Shown: positions 34,683-44,304, counted from the stretch's first letter. The stretch is DNA of 64,000 bases from Pseudonocardia sp. ICBG1293 (GCF_020131355.1 NZ_JAHLEL010000060.1:48845-112844), one strand, 5' to 3'. Notes: generated by a model from the sequence alone, not told the origin. Program-made: numbers and translations.

Positions 34683-35567
34683 TCAGTGGGTGTGGTCGGG
34701 CGGGGTGTGGGCTGCTTCGAAGTCGTTCGGGGAGAGCATCCCAATACTGGAATGGCGCCGTAACGGATTGTACCAGCATTCTATCCATTCGAAGATGGCG
34801 GTGGCAAGCTCTGCGCGGGTTTTCCAGGTTCTGGAATCGAGCAGTTCGAGTTGCATGGTACCCCAGAATGATTCGACCAGAGAGTTATCGTAGCAATCTC
34901 CGATCGAGCCCATCGATGGGACGATTCCAGCGGCGACCAGACGTCGACCGAATGCCCATGATGTGAATTGGGTGCCGTGGTCGGAATGTAGGATCGTGGC
35001 GTGGTATTGCGGGCGTCGGCGGAGTATGGCCATGCCGAGGGCGTCGATGACGAGTTCGGTGCGCATGTTGTCGGCGATGGACCATCCGACTGCTTTCCGG
35101 GAGAATACATCGATGACTGCCGCGCAGTAGACTTTCCCTTCTCGGGTGGGGTGTTCGGTGATGTCGGTGCACCAGATCTCATCCGGTCCGTCGACGGTGA
35201 AGTCGCGGTCGACCAGGTCGGTGTAGGGGTCGGCGTGCTGGTCCCGGACGGTGCAGCCGTGGTTGCGTCGCCGGTAGAGGCCCTGGATCCCGGCCTGGCG
35301 CATCAGCCGAGCGACGCGTTTGTGGTTCACCGTGATACCGAGTCCGAGGGTGAGCTCGGCGTGCACACGTGGCCATCCGTAGGTGCCCCGGGACTCTGCG
35401 TGGATTTTCTCGATGTGTTTGAGGAGCAGTTCGTTCTCCTGCGTCCGTAGCGATGTCGCCCCGGAGTGCCATTCGTAGTAGCCCTGGCGGCGGACGCCAA
35501 GGACCCGGCAGGTCACCGCGACGTCGAATCCATCGTCGGCGAGTTCACGGACCAGCGGGAAAACTAC
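34683..35567 (-). CDS. IS3-B OrfB transposase (copy 2)
   Basis: Same as the OrfB at 12489-13373, entered by -1 shift from OrfA; intact DDE core. Confidence 0.9.
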   Translation of the reverse strand, partial: VVFPLVRELADDGFDVAVTCRVLGVRRQGYYEWHSGATSLRTQENELLLKHIEKIHAESRGTYGWPRVHAELTLGLGITVNHKRVARLMRQAGIQGLYRRRNHGCTVRDQHADPYTDLVDRDFTVDGPDEIWCTDITEHPTREGKVYCAAVIDVFSRKAVGWSIADNMRTELVIDALGMAILRRRPQYHATILHSDHGTQFTSWAFGRRLVAAGIVPSMGSIGDCYDNSLVESFWGTMQLELLDSRTWKTRAELATAIFEWIECWYNPLRRHSSIGMLSPNDFEAAHTPPDHTH

Positions 35568-35866
35568 TTTGGGAGGATGTTCTCCCGGGCGAAGTACGCG
35601 GCAGCACGCTTGAGGATCTCGTTCTCGATCTCGATCCGGCGGGCCTTCTTTCGGAGTTCGACGATCTCACTTTTCTCCGCGCTCGACAGACGTGTGGAGC
35701 GCGGGTCACCGTCGTCTGCGTCGGCCTGGGAGACCCAGTTCCGCAGACACGACTCCGACAACGACAGGTCCTTGGCGATTTCCGAGATCGGCTTGACCTT
35801 CGAACGGGCCAGGTCGATAGCGCGTTGCCGGAACTCCGGCGGGTGAGGAGCGGGCACGAACGACAT
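35564..35866 (-). CDS. IS3-B OrfA (copy 2)
   Basis: Same as the OrfA at 12190-12492, but with Asn instead of Ser near the C-terminus, as in copies 3 and 4. Confidence 0.9.
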   Translation of the reverse strand: MSFVPAPHPPEFRQRAIDLARSKVKPISEIAKDLSLSESCLRNWVSQADADDGDPRSTRLSSAEKSEIVELRKKARRIEIENEILKRAAAYFARENILPK

Positions 35867-35925
35867 CCTTCCCGGCGGACGGCGTCCGCCTCAGGACAGG
35901 TGTCCGGTACCAGGGGCCAAGCTCA

Positions 35926-36901
35926 TTCGAGCCGGTGATCGTCCCCAAGCGCAAGCGCCGCCTGGACGGCATCGACCAGATCGTGCTGTCGCTGACCGCG
36001 CGTGGACTGACGACCGGGGAGATCGTCGCGCACTTCGACGAGGTCTACGGGGCGAAGGTCTCCAGGGACACGGTCAGCCGAATCACCGAGAAGGTCACCA
36101 GCGAGCTCGCCGAATGGGCGAGCAGGCCGCTGGATGTGCTCTACCCGGTGATCTTCGTCGACGCGATCGTGGTGAAAGTCCGGGACGGGCAGGTCCGCAA
36201 CACCCCGTTCTACGTCGTCATGGGCGTCACGACGAACGGAGAACGCGACATCCTCGGCATCTGGGCCGGCGACGGCCAGGAAGGCGCGAGGTTCTGGCTG
36301 CAAGTGTTCACCGAGCTGAAGAACCGCGGCGGCGAGGACGTGCTCATCGCCGTCTGTGACGGCCTCAAGGGTCTCCCGGAGGCGATCAACACCACCTGGG
36401 AGCAGACAGTCGTGCAGCAGTGCATCGTCCATCTGATCCGCAACAGCTTCCGTTACGCCGGACGGCAGCACCGCGACGCGCTCGTCCGTTCGCTCAAGCC
36501 CGTCTACTCGGCCCCGTCCGAGCAGGCGGCGAAGGACCGGTTCGAAGAGTTCGCCGCCGAGTGGGGACAGCGGTATCCGGCGATCGTCCAGCTCTGGCGC
36601 AGCTCCTGGGCGGAGTTCGTGCCGTTCCTGGAGTACGACGTCGAGATCCGGCGAGTGATCTGCACGACCAACGCGATCGAGTCCATCAACGCGAGGTATC
36701 GCAGAGCCGTTCGAGCGCGTGGACACTCGAGCGCGTGGACACTTCCCCAACGAGGCCGCGGCGCTGAAGTGCCTCTACCTCGTGACCCGCTCGCTTGACC
36801 CCACCGGCGGAGGCCGGGCACGCTGGATGATGAGGTGGAAGCCCGCGCTGAACGCGTTCGCGATCACCTTCGCCGCACGATTCGAGAGAACCACTCACTG
36901 A
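35926..36901 (+). pseudogene. IS256-X transposase, 5' truncated and frameshifted
   Basis: Starts inside the frame at FEPVIVPKRKRRLDG, matching residues after 121 of the copy at 57739-59071. It has the D of YPVIFVDAIVVKV, the D of IAVCDGLKGL and the E of NAIESINARYRR. A 16-bp tandem duplication at 36712-36743 shifts the frame after RARGH; the proper tail (FPNEAAALKCLYLVTRSL) ends at 36901. Confidence 0.85.
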
Positions 36902-36942
36902 AAACCGCCGGGCCTCACACACCGTTCATCGGACAGACCCCT
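35926..36942 (+). mobile_element. IS256-X copy 1, 5' end missing
   Basis: Right part of an IS256-family (mutator-type) element, ending near 36942 with CACCGTTCATCGGACAGACC, an inverted repeat of the opposite end at 59070-59094. IS3-B2 has replaced its left part. Confidence 0.8.
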
Positions 36943-36964
36943 CGACCCCGCGGCCGGACGCTAC

Positions 36965-37198
36965 TCCAGCCCCTGGGTCTGTCCCAGGAACGGTGTTTCC
37001 AGCCTGACGCGCCGGGCGGGGGTCCGGCGGGATGGGCACTGTGAGTGATGACATCGGACCGTGTGAGTCCAGGTGAGTACGAGTCCGGGCCGGGGCGTGA
37101 GCTGACGGCCGAACAGGCCGCTGCGGCAGCGATGGTGACCGACGCGCGCGCCCGGGGGTTGGCGTTGACCGGCCCGGACGGGCTGTTGAAGCTGTTCA
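36965..37198 (+). mobile_element. IS256-Y left-end fragment
   Basis: A second IS256-type element starts near 36974 (GGGTCTGTCCCAGGAACGGTG). Its transposase begins at 37045 or 37048 (MTSDRVSPGEYESGPGRE) and breaks off after GLLKLFT. The matching fragment at 63779-64000 continues a little further. Confidence 0.75.
37045..37198 (+). pseudogene. IS256-Y transposase, N-terminal fragment
   Basis: Fifty-one codons of a mutator-type transposase, cut where an IS5 relic starts at about 37200. Its C-terminal counterpart is probably the reversed fragment at 37932-38404. Confidence 0.75.
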
Positions 37199-37229
37199 CC
37201 AACAGCCTTTTCCATCGTGATTCTGCTGG

Positions 37230-37880
37230 TCAGCGGCGGGTTTCGATCCGGTTCAGGATGGTGATCGCGGCGATGGCGATGTCTGCGCGGCGGGGGCAGC
37301 AGCAGAGCCGGTCCAACACGTGCCAGCCCTTGAGTTCAGCGACGGCTTGCTCGCCCCGGCAGCGGATACGGGCGTGAGCGTGGTTCACCGCTTTCTGCCC
37401 GGTCGACAGACGATGTCGTGTCCGGTGACGCTTGTGCGGGGTCCGGACCGTTCCTCCGGCGCCCTGGTATGCCTTGTCCACCCAGGTCTCTACGTTTCGG
37501 CTGGACAGGGCGTCGATCACACCGGTTCGCCGGGCGGCGGTGAGATCGTGGGTGGATCCCGGTAGTGGTGGGGCTGCCCACAACAGCCGACCGAACGGAT
37601 CAGCGAGGACCTGGACGTTCACTCCATGGCGGCGGTGTCGTCCGGAATAGAAGTGGCGCTGCCCGGCGACGCGGTCGATCGGGACCAGGGTCCCGTCCAG
37701 CAGCACACAGGCCAGAGCCCCGATTCGATGTCCGACCTGGCCGATGTCTTCGGCCAGCGCCGCGAGCAGAGTCAGGGTGTCGTGGACGTAGCGCCAAGCG
37801 GTACTGGTCGCGATCTTGACCCCGGCCGCGAGACAGGTGCAGGTGTCACCGTTGCGTAGATGCGCGAGGACGAGCAGGGG
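37230..37880 (-). pseudogene. IS5-type transposase fragment (DDE_Tnp_4)
   Basis: Minus-strand frame lacking its N-terminus: LRNGDTCTCLAAGVKIATST, then LLDGTLVPIDRVAGQRHFYS, PPLPGSTHDLTAARRTG, DKAYQGAGG and a C-terminal VAELKGWHVLD. It is homologous to the fragment at 7479-7961 but not identical. A stop lies directly upstream at about 37880. Confidence 0.75.
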
Positions 37881-37931
37881 TCAAGCCCGCCGGCGTGGTG
37901 TGTGACGACTACCGCGTGATCTCCTGTTCTG

Positions 37932-38404
37932 TCAGGCGCTGAGCGCCGGGATCGTGTCGGTTGAGGTCACCTCCTCGCCGTTGGAAGCGGTGCCGGAGAC
38001 CACGGTGACTCGGGCGCGGGCCAGGACCTCGAGCCCGAGGTAGCGCCGCCCCTCGGCCCATTCGTCGTGCTGCTCGGCCAGCACCGCGCCGACCAGGCGG
38101 AGCAGGGAGTCGCGATCCGGGGGAAGATCCCGACGACGTCGGTGCGGCGGCGGATCTCCCTGTTCAACCGCTCGGAGGGGTTGTTCGACCAGACCTGGCG
38201 GCACACCTCCTTCGGGAACGAGGTGAAGGCCAGGACGTCGATGCGGGCGGCGTCGAGGTGCTCGGACACCTTCGGCAGCTTGTCGGCCACGCCGTCGAGG
38301 ACGCGGTCGAACTGGGCGTGCACCGACGCTGCATCGGGCTGGTCGTAGACCGAGTGCAGCAGCGCCCGCACCCACGGCCAGGACGCCTTCGGTGTCGCGG
38401 CCAT
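37932..38404 (-). pseudogene. IS256-type transposase, C-terminal fragment, frameshifted
   Basis: Minus strand reads HLDAARIDVLAFTSFPKEVC and NNPSERLNREIRRRTDVVGI, with the family's conserved WSNNPxERLN. Then a frame change near 38130 leads to DSLLRLVGAVLAEQHDEWAE and a stop at 37932. It probably belongs to IS256-Y. Confidence 0.8.
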
Positions 38405-38587
38405 CAGGTTTGCGTGGTTGCGAGGACGTTCAGTGAAACGTCCGGGACGTAACCGGCGCCCGGCCGATGGTCAGCAGTGGATGTATAGGTTTTGCGGTTG
38501 TGCTGGTTGTTGATCTTCGCTGGTGTCCGGCGTGGCGCTGCTTGTGTCGTGATCCCGAACCCGAAGGGGCTCGGCAGCTTCGCGAGG
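38405..38587. other. Short linker between IS relics
   Basis: No supported gene. A plus-strand frame from 38492 runs into the IS5-F1 transposase, but its first 30 codons are not part of the transposase. Confidence 0.4.
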
Positions 38588-39313
38588 CTGGTCACCCTGA
38601 TCTCCCTGCGCCTGGATGTGCCGCAGACGGTGCTTGGGGTGTTGTTCGGGGTGGATCAGGCCACGATCTCGCGTGTGGTCAGCGAGGTCCGGCCACTCCT
38701 GGCCGCACGCGGGTATGCCGTGCCCGACCGGCCCGGGGTCCGGCTACGCACTCTGGCTGATGTGCTGGCCTACGCCGCCGCTGAGAACGTTGTCCTGCGG
38801 TTGGATGCGACCGAAACCCGGGTCAACCGGCCCGCAGCCCGTCGTCCGGGCCGTCGTGGGTTCATCTCGGGGAAGAAGAACCTGAACACGATCAAGACCT
38901 CGATCATCAGCGACGGGCTGGGGCCAACACTGTGGGCGGGCGCGTTCGGTCCGGGACGTCAGCACGATCAGACCGCGGTCTGTACCGAGGGCATCGATGA
39001 TCTCCTCGACCACGTCGACCAGGCCAGAGTGTTGGTCGACGCCGGTTATCGAGGACTCCGGTAACAGCACCGAGGCCAGGTCATCACCCCGCCCCCCAAC
39101 ACCTGCCGAGCCAACACTGTCTCTGCAGCGACCGCGACCATTCGAGCCCGTGCTCGGCAACGACACTCCTCACAGCGAATCGCGGTCGAACACGCCATCG
39201 CCGGACACAAACAGTGGCGCGGTCTGCGCCGCTGGACTCACCACCGTGAACACCTACCCGACACCTACCGCGCGGTCGCCGGGCTGGTCTCCGACCGCGA
39301 CGCTATGCGGTAA
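38588..39313 (+). pseudogene. IS5-F1 transposase, truncated and with internal stop
   Basis: Reads LVTLISLRLDVPQTVLGVLF, then the first catalytic D in VLRLDATETRV and a D in LVDAGYRGLR. An in-frame TAA at about 39062 follows, after which the frame continues with the C-terminal part (VEHAIAGHKQWRGLRRW) to 39313. The same TAA is in IS5-F2. Confidence 0.85.
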
Positions 39314-39372
39314 CCCGCGGACCGACCGACCCCAGGGCCAGCACGTCCCGATCCCAATAGCGCATGAACTCG
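38588..39372 (+). mobile_element. IS5-F copy 1, left part missing
   Basis: Right part of an element identical in the shared region to IS5-F2 (41967-42999). It ends in CCCAATAGCGCATGAACTCG followed by TAA. The left end has been replaced by unrelated sequence near 38588. Confidence 0.85.
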
Positions 39373-39452
39373 TAAGCCGCGCCGACCGTGCCGCATTGGT
39401 CGGTGCCGCGAGGCTGCAGTTGCCACGACGGACCGCTCTTTAGAGGACTGCG

Positions 39453-39467
39453 TATACCGGGTATACA
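39453..39467. promoter_or_regulatory. parS: Candidate parS site 1
   Basis: A perfect 7+1+7 palindrome, GTATACCGGGTATAC, 51 bases past the parB stop. An identical copy lies at 43045 and a one-mismatch copy at 43178, on the other side of the parAB operon. Clustered palindromes around parAB are typical of ParB-binding centromere sites. Confidence 0.6.
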
Positions 39468-39518
39468 AGCCCGGCTACTGGCCTCGTCCATTCGCGCAGA
39501 GTTTGAGGCCGATCGCGA

Positions 39519-40613
39519 CTACAGCTCGCGCAGCCCCGCTAAAGCGGACTCGACGTGCTGTTCTGCCTCCCTCAATGCGTGTAGGACTATCTCGTCTCCC
39601 GCCGACGATCTCGCTTGCTGGATCTCTGCGAGCACGATGCTCACATTCTTCGCCAGCTCAGCGACACGCACGATCTTTGTTGCGTCAGGCGTGACGTCCT
39701 GCTTCCCCACCGTTCCGTTTTGAGCGGGCTGTTCGCCGCCACGGGGACTCGTCGTTGTTGCGCCAGGAGAAGCTGCCGTCACCTTGGAGCTCGGCGGGAC
39801 GGCGGTGGGGTCTACGCCGCCCCTCGGCTGGTCCGAGTCGGCCGCGCCCGTAGACGTGTCCGCCGCATCGCCAGACCCGCTGTTCTGTGCGGAGGCACCG
39901 TTACTCCGTCGTTTGGCCGAGGCTATCGACCACGGTGGGCCACTCCGATATACGACAGCCTGTTCCTCGGCACCGAGTGGGTACAGGCTTCTGGCGATCT
40001 TGAAGCTCAGCTCCCCCTGCTGAAGCAGGTCTTGCAGCTCAGGAATCAGCTGGAGCAACCCTACACGCTGCTGGACGTAGCCAAGCGACTTCCCGATCTC
40101 GGCTGCTACCTTGCGCAAGCTCTGTCCACGGTTCACCTGTCTTTGGAGGAACTCAGCCTCCTTGAGCAGCGGCAAATCGGAGCGCTGCAGGTTCTCGATC
40201 AGTACCCGGCTCTCGATCTCCTCCGGCGTCCCGATCCCCTCGGGAGCTCGAACATCGAGGGTGGCGAGGCCAGCTAGCCCGGCAGCTAACAGTCGTCGGT
40301 TCCCGATGAAGACCACCCACGGCGCTGGGGTCAGATGTTCGGCTGTGTCCGGGAAAGCTCGCAGGAAGTCCTCGCGAGCGATGACCTGAGCTTGCTGCAG
40401 CTGGCCATGTCTGCGCATCGTCTCTGCCAGCTCTTCGATGCCCTCGTCGCGACTGTGGTCGCGTGGATTCAACGGGTTCACCTGGAGCTGGTCAAGCGCT
40501 AGCTTGCTCGGCGGCGTGGCGAGGCGGGTTCGCATCGCATCGCGTGCCATCGCAGCTCCGGGACCGGCCGCTCGGCCGCGCTCCATCTCGCCGAAGTCCT
40601 TCTTTTTCGCCAC
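39519..40613 (-). CDS. parB: ParB-family centromere-binding protein
   Basis: Protein of 364 residues. The ParB N-terminal region has ALDQLQVNPLNPRDHSRDEG, IEELAETMRRHGQLQQAQVI and GNRRLLAAGLAG in place of the usual GERR box. ENLQRSDLPLLKEAEFLQR follows, then a helix-turn-helix, SLRKVAAEIGKSLGYVQQRV (about 165-184). A Ser/Thr/Pro-rich linker precedes a C-terminal helix for dimerisation (EIVLHALREAEQHVESAL). GTG start two bases after the parA stop. It should bind the GTATACC palindromes nearby and act with ParA in plasmid partition. Confidence 0.9.
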   Translation of the reverse strand: MAKKKDFGEMERGRAAGPGAAMARDAMRTRLATPPSKLALDQLQVNPLNPRDHSRDEGIEELAETMRRHGQLQQAQVIAREDFLRAFPDTAEHLTPAPWVVFIGNRRLLAAGLAGLATLDVRAPEGIGTPEEIESRVLIENLQRSDLPLLKEAEFLQRQVNRGQSLRKVAAEIGKSLGYVQQRVGLLQLIPELQDLLQQGELSFKIARSLYPLGAEEQAVVYRSGPPWSIASAKRRSNGASAQNSGSGDAADTSTGAADSDQPRGGVDPTAVPPSSKVTAASPGATTTSPRGGEQPAQNGTVGKQDVTPDATKIVRVAELAKNVSIVLAEIQQARSSAGDEIVLHALREAEQHVESALAGLREL

Positions 40614-40615
40614 GC

Positions 40616-41569
40616 CTACCTCTCCCCCGCACCCACGGTGACCGTCTCCGGGGTAACCGTCTCCAACGGCGGCAACGCTGCGAGCTCGTCACTCCGTGCT
40701 AGGCCGGCAGCGAGATCCAAATGCAGCGCGATGCGCCGGTATGCGTCGGCGATCGGCGCGCTGGGCTGATAGTCGGTTAGCGTCTGCCCGCTGAGCCATG
40801 CTTCCTCGACCGCCGCGGCCAAGGGCAGATGCGCCAGGATCGGCAAAGGCGGCACGTCACCGTCTCCGACCCCGTACTCCTCGAGCTCCGCCATCTTGTA
40901 ACGCGCGATCCCGGACAGCGGACGTCGATACACCCCGGGAACCATCCCGTGGAGCTCCCTTCGAGGAAGCTCCAGTTCATCTTCGATGACCGCGACCTGC
41001 TCGATCAGTAGCCGAAGAGCTCGGAGCGAGGTGTTGCTCGGCTGGACCGGAATCAGCATCCCGTCAGCTGCGACGAGCGCAGTGTCGGTTAGGACGTCGA
41101 GCGACGGGGGGCAGTCGATCAGCACGTGGTCGTACATGCCCTCGAGTTGCTGAAGGGCGCGGGTCAGCCGGTGTTCGGGTGAGCGGGCCGCGTGCAGTTT
41201 GCGCACCACCAGGAACATCGACACACAGTGCGGGAGGACATCGAGACAGCCGCCAGATTCAGACTGTGAGTGCCTCACAATGAGCTCACTGGTGGGACCA
41301 GGGAACTCTCCCGCCAGCGCGGCGGCCAAGTTCGGCTTATTGGGGTCTGCCTCATCCAGCCCGAGCGCCTCAGTTGTGAGGTGGCCCTGTGGGTCGAGGT
41401 CGACGAGAAGAGTCCGGCGTCCCCGTTCGCACAGGGCACCGCCGGTGCCGGCGGTGAGACCGGTCTTCCCGACACCGCCCTTCTGATTGAGGACGGCGGT
41501 AATGCGGGGGAAGGTCAGTGCTGCATGGGCCGGGGCAGTCTTGGGGGGCACGCCAGGATTCGATCTCAC
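40616..41569 (-). CDS. parA: ParA-family partition ATPase
   Basis: Protein of 317 residues with the deviant Walker A KGGVGKTGLT (residues 30-39), LLVDLDPQGHLT and the Walker B-like HVLIDCPPSLDVL, then the PVQPSNTSLRAL motif. The short N-terminal extension lacks a clear helix-turn-helix, so autoregulation may come from ParB or the upstream protein. Start is GTG, overlapping the stop of the preceding gene (GTGA). It forms an operon with that gene and parB and powers segregation of the replicon. Confidence 0.94.
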   Translation of the reverse strand: MRSNPGVPPKTAPAHAALTFPRITAVLNQKGGVGKTGLTAGTGGALCERGRRTLLVDLDPQGHLTTEALGLDEADPNKPNLAAALAGEFPGPTSELIVRHSQSESGGCLDVLPHCVSMFLVVRKLHAARSPEHRLTRALQQLEGMYDHVLIDCPPSLDVLTDTALVAADGMLIPVQPSNTSLRALRLLIEQVAVIEDELELPRRELHGMVPGVYRRPLSGIARYKMAELEEYGVGDGDVPPLPILAHLPLAAAVEEAWLSGQTLTDYQPSAPIADAYRRIALHLDLAAGLARSDELAALPPLETVTPETVTVGAGER

Positions 41570-41862
41570 TGCGAGTCGTCGGTGACGATACGGTCACTGA
41601 GGAGCCAGGCGCGCCAGTAGGCGACCCGGTCGGGGTCGGCGCTGAAACCAGGTGGCCAGCCGTCGGTGACGATGAGGCGGGGAACCTCACGCACTCTGCT
41701 GCGTCCTACTCGTGAACGAGCGTTGAGCTTCCGAAGATGCGGGTCGATGACCGCGTTCATCGCTCGCGCCGTCTGGTTGAGGGTGAACTGAACGGGCCTG
41801 TAGGCGAGCAGCACCTGCTCACCGTCCTCGTTAGGTCGGGCGACCATGGAGCTCTCCCGCAT
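41566..41862 (-). CDS. Small protein at the head of the parAB operon
   Basis: Protein of 98 residues (or 93 from a second ATG, MVARPNEDGEQ, which has GGGAG in front). It is basic, with NQTARAMNAVIDPHLRKLNA and RSRVGRSRVREVPRLIV. No family recognised. It overlaps parA by 4 bases, so it is co-translated with the partition genes. A role as operon regulator or in replicon maintenance fits its place, but is an inference. Confidence 0.6.
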   Translation of the reverse strand: MRESSMVARPNEDGEQVLLAYRPVQFTLNQTARAMNAVIDPHLRKLNARSRVGRSRVREVPRLIVTDGWPPGFSADPDRVAYWRAWLLSDRIVTDDSQ

Positions 41863-41966
41863 GTTCTCCCACGATCAGCTAGTTGGGTCGGACCTCGGAA
41901 CTGTACCGAGTGCGCGTGCTCGTCCTGCGACGGCACGTCGGATGGGAGTGACGGGATTGAGACTAA

Positions 41967-42999
41967 CGAGTTCATGCGCTATTGGGATCGGGACGTGCTG
42001 GCCCTGGGGTCGGTCGGTCCGCGGGTTACCGCATAGCGTCGCGGTCGGAGACCAGCCCGGCGACCGCGCGGTAGGTGTCGGGTAGGTGTTCACGGTGGTG
42101 AGTCCAGCGGCGCAGACCGCGCCACTGTTTGTGTCCGGCGATGGCGTGTTCGACCGCGATTCGCTGTGAGGAGTGTCGTTGCCGAGCACGGGCTCGAATG
42201 GTCGCGGTCGCTGCAGAGACAGTGTTGGCTCGGCAGGTGTTGGGGGGCGGGGTGATGACCTGGCCTCGGTGCTGTTACCGGAGTCCTCGATAACCGGCGT
42301 CGACCAACACTCTGGCCTGGTCGACGTGGTCGAGGAGATCATCGATGCCCTCGGTACAGACCGCGGTCTGATCGTGCTGACGTCCCGGACCGAACGCGCC
42401 CGCCCACAGTGTTGGCCCCAGCCCGTCGCTGATGATCGAGGTCTTGATCGTGTTCAGGTTCTTCTTCCCCGAGATGAACCCACGACGGCCCGGACGACGG
42501 GCTGCGGGCCGGTTGACCCGGGTTTCGGTCGCATCCAACCGCAGGACAACGTTCTCAGCGGCGGCGTAGGCCAGCACATCAGCCAGAGTGCGTAGCCGGA
42601 CCCCGGGCCGGTCGGGCACGGCATACCCGCGTGCGGCCAGGAGTGGCCGGACCTCGCTGACCACACGCGAGATCGTGGCCTGATCCACCCCGAACAACAC
42701 CCCAAGCACCGTCTGCGGCACATCCAGGCGCAGGGAGATCAGGGTGACCAGCAGCCGGTCACAGAACACCAGGTCGTGGCGGCGCCCGGCCCCTGCCACG
42801 GCGATCATGCAGCCGACCCTCACGCTGGGCCGACCACGGCTCGGCAAGCTCGGTCACCAGTTCTCCCAGATGCCGCCGGGACACACCAGTCAGGGCAGAA
42901 TCAGACAAGGCGGCACGATTCGTGATCATCATCAGACATCGTGCCGCCACCCACTCCAGCGCAGTCACCGCACTGTCGCCGCTACTGCGCATGAACTCG
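41967..42999 (-). mobile_element. IS5-F copy 2 (1033 bp)
   Basis: Element bounded by CGAGTTCATGCGC and GCGCATGAACTCG, flanked by TAA on both sides. It lies about 100 bases upstream of the parAB operon and may affect its promoter. Confidence 0.9.
42026..42932 (-). pseudogene. IS5-F2 transposase, frameshifted and with internal stop
   Basis: The N-terminal frame reads MMITNRAALSDSALTGVSRR, then a frame change near 42770 leads to FCDRLLVTLISLRLDVPQTV. A TAA after DAGYRGLR (about 42276) splits off the C-terminal part with the catalytic E (VEHAIAGHKQW), which ends at 42026. Compare the intact homologue at 43268-44161. Confidence 0.85.
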
Positions 43000-43044
43000 T
43001 AAACGCGCAGGCGCTACATCGCCCGGAGGATCACAGCTCCACGC

Positions 43045-43059
43045 GTATACCGGGTATAC
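43045..43059. promoter_or_regulatory. parS: Candidate parS site 2
   Basis: GTATACCGGGTATAC, identical to site 1 at 39453. Confidence 0.6.
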
Positions 43060-43177
43060 GGCCGCCGGTCTCGGCCCTGCGCAGCCAGACCGCGGGGCTG
43101 GTCCAGACCCACCTCGATGAGCGCCGCGGCCGGTGCCTGACGCCCTGTCAGGCGCGCCGCCATCAGGGCGCTCAGAC

Positions 43178-43192
43178 GTATACCCGGTATCC
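43178..43192. promoter_or_regulatory. parS: Candidate parS site 3 (imperfect)
   Basis: GTATACCCGGTATCC, the same palindrome with one arm mismatch and the centre base complemented. Spaced 133 bases from site 2. Confidence 0.5.
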
Positions 43193-43208
43193 GCTGGAGT
43201 CGGTCTGT

Positions 43209-44221
43209 CGAGTTCATGCGCTATTGGGGTCGGGACGTGCCTGTCCCAGGAAGGGGCGGGGGAGGGACTACCGCATAACGTCGCGATCGGAGACCAGACC
43301 GGCGACCGCGTGATAGGTGGCGGGCAGGTCCTCACGTCGGTGGGTCCAGCGGCGCAGACCGCGCCACTGCTTGTGTGCGGCGATGGCGTGCTCGACCGTG
43401 ATCCGCTGTGCGGACTGCCGGGTCCGTGCTCGGGCCCGGATCGCAGCAGTCACTGTCGGGACTGCGACGTTCTTGCGGGCCTCGAGTGGTGGGACGATGA
43501 CCTGGCCGGGATGATCACGACGCAGGCCCCGGTAACCGGCATCGGCCAGTGCTCTGACCCGGGAAAATTCGTCGAGGAGCGCGTCAATGCCCTCGCGGCG
43601 GATCGCGGTCTGATCATGCTGACGGCCCGGCCGGAACACTCCGATCCACAGTGTTCGTCCCGCTCCGTCACTGACGATCGTGGTCTTGATCGTGTGCAGG
43701 TTCTTCTTTCCCGATCCGAACGCACGCCAGCAGGGGCGGTGCGCGTCCAGCCGCAGGACGGCACCTTCGTGTTGGGCGTAGGCCAGCGCATCAGCCAGCG
43801 TCTGTAGCCGCACCCCGGGCCGGTCGGACACGGCGTACCCGCGGGCGGCCAGCAGCGGCCGGACCTCGCCGACCACACGACAGATCGTGGCCTGATCCAC
43901 CCCGAACAACACCTCGAGCACCGCTTGGGGAAGGTCCATGCGCAGGGAGATCAGGCTGACCAGCAGCCGATCACAGAACCCGATCCCGGACTTGCGCCCG
44001 GCCCCGGACACCCGCCGCCGTCCACCGCCCCGGCGGTCGTGTAACCGGCCTTCGCGTTGAGCGGCCCAGGACTCGAACAGCTCGACCACCAGATCCCCCA
44101 GGTGCTGACGAGTCACACCGGTCAGGGCAGGATCAGACAAGATGACACGATCAATGATCATCGTCAGACATCGTGCCGCCCCCCACTCCCAGCGCCACCA
44201 CCGCTACTGCGCATCAGGTCG
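43209..44221 (-). mobile_element. IS5-G (about 1013 bp)
   Basis: Relative of IS5-F. The left end is the same CGAGTTCATGCGC, the right end GCGCATCAGGTCG, so its terminal repeats are imperfect and no duplication is evident (TGT and TCA flanks). The right end is repeated as a relic near 8660. Confidence 0.75.
43268..44161 (-). CDS. IS5-family (DDE_Tnp_4-type) transposase, intact
   Basis: Protein of 297 residues starting MIIDRVILSDPALTGVTRQH. It has a winged-helix region (AVLEVLFGVDQATICRVVGE), the D of LRLDAHRPC, the D of LADAGYRGLRRDHPG and the E of ITVEHAIAAHKQWRGLRRW. It has no internal stop, unlike both IS5-F transposases, and could mobilise them in trans if their ends are similar enough. 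Confidence 0.88.
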   Translation of the reverse strand: MIIDRVILSDPALTGVTRQHLGDLVVELFESWAAQREGRLHDRRGGGRRRVSGAGRKSGIGFCDRLLVSLISLRMDLPQAVLEVLFGVDQATICRVVGEVRPLLAARGYAVSDRPGVRLQTLADALAYAQHEGAVLRLDAHRPCWRAFGSGKKNLHTIKTTIVSDGAGRTLWIGVFRPGRQHDQTAIRREGIDALLDEFSRVRALADAGYRGLRRDHPGQVIVPPLEARKNVAVPTVTAAIRARARTRQSAQRITVEHAIAAHKQWRGLRRWTHRREDLPATYHAVAGLVSDRDVMR

Positions 44222-44304
44222 TCACAGTACTGCCGCGAGAGCACCTCACATCTCGGGCCGGCGCCCGTCACGGACGCTCTCCCCGGAACAGGACGAACCC
44301 CCGC

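Larger units (their letters stand above)
34644..35925 (-). mobile_element. IS3-B copy 2 (1282 bp)
   Basis: Reverse copy of IS3-B. The left flank is a cut methyltransferase, the right flank a cut IS256 transposase; flanking triplets (ATC, TTC) do not match. Confidence 0.93.
43000..43208. other. Native DNA between IS5-F2 and IS5-G, with two parS-like sites
   Basis: This 209-bp island is the only non-IS DNA between the two elements and carries palindromes at 43045 and 43178. The minus strand has an open frame (LTGRQAPAAALIEVGLDQPR) that may be the relic of a gene cut by both elements. No family recognised. Confidence 0.4.
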
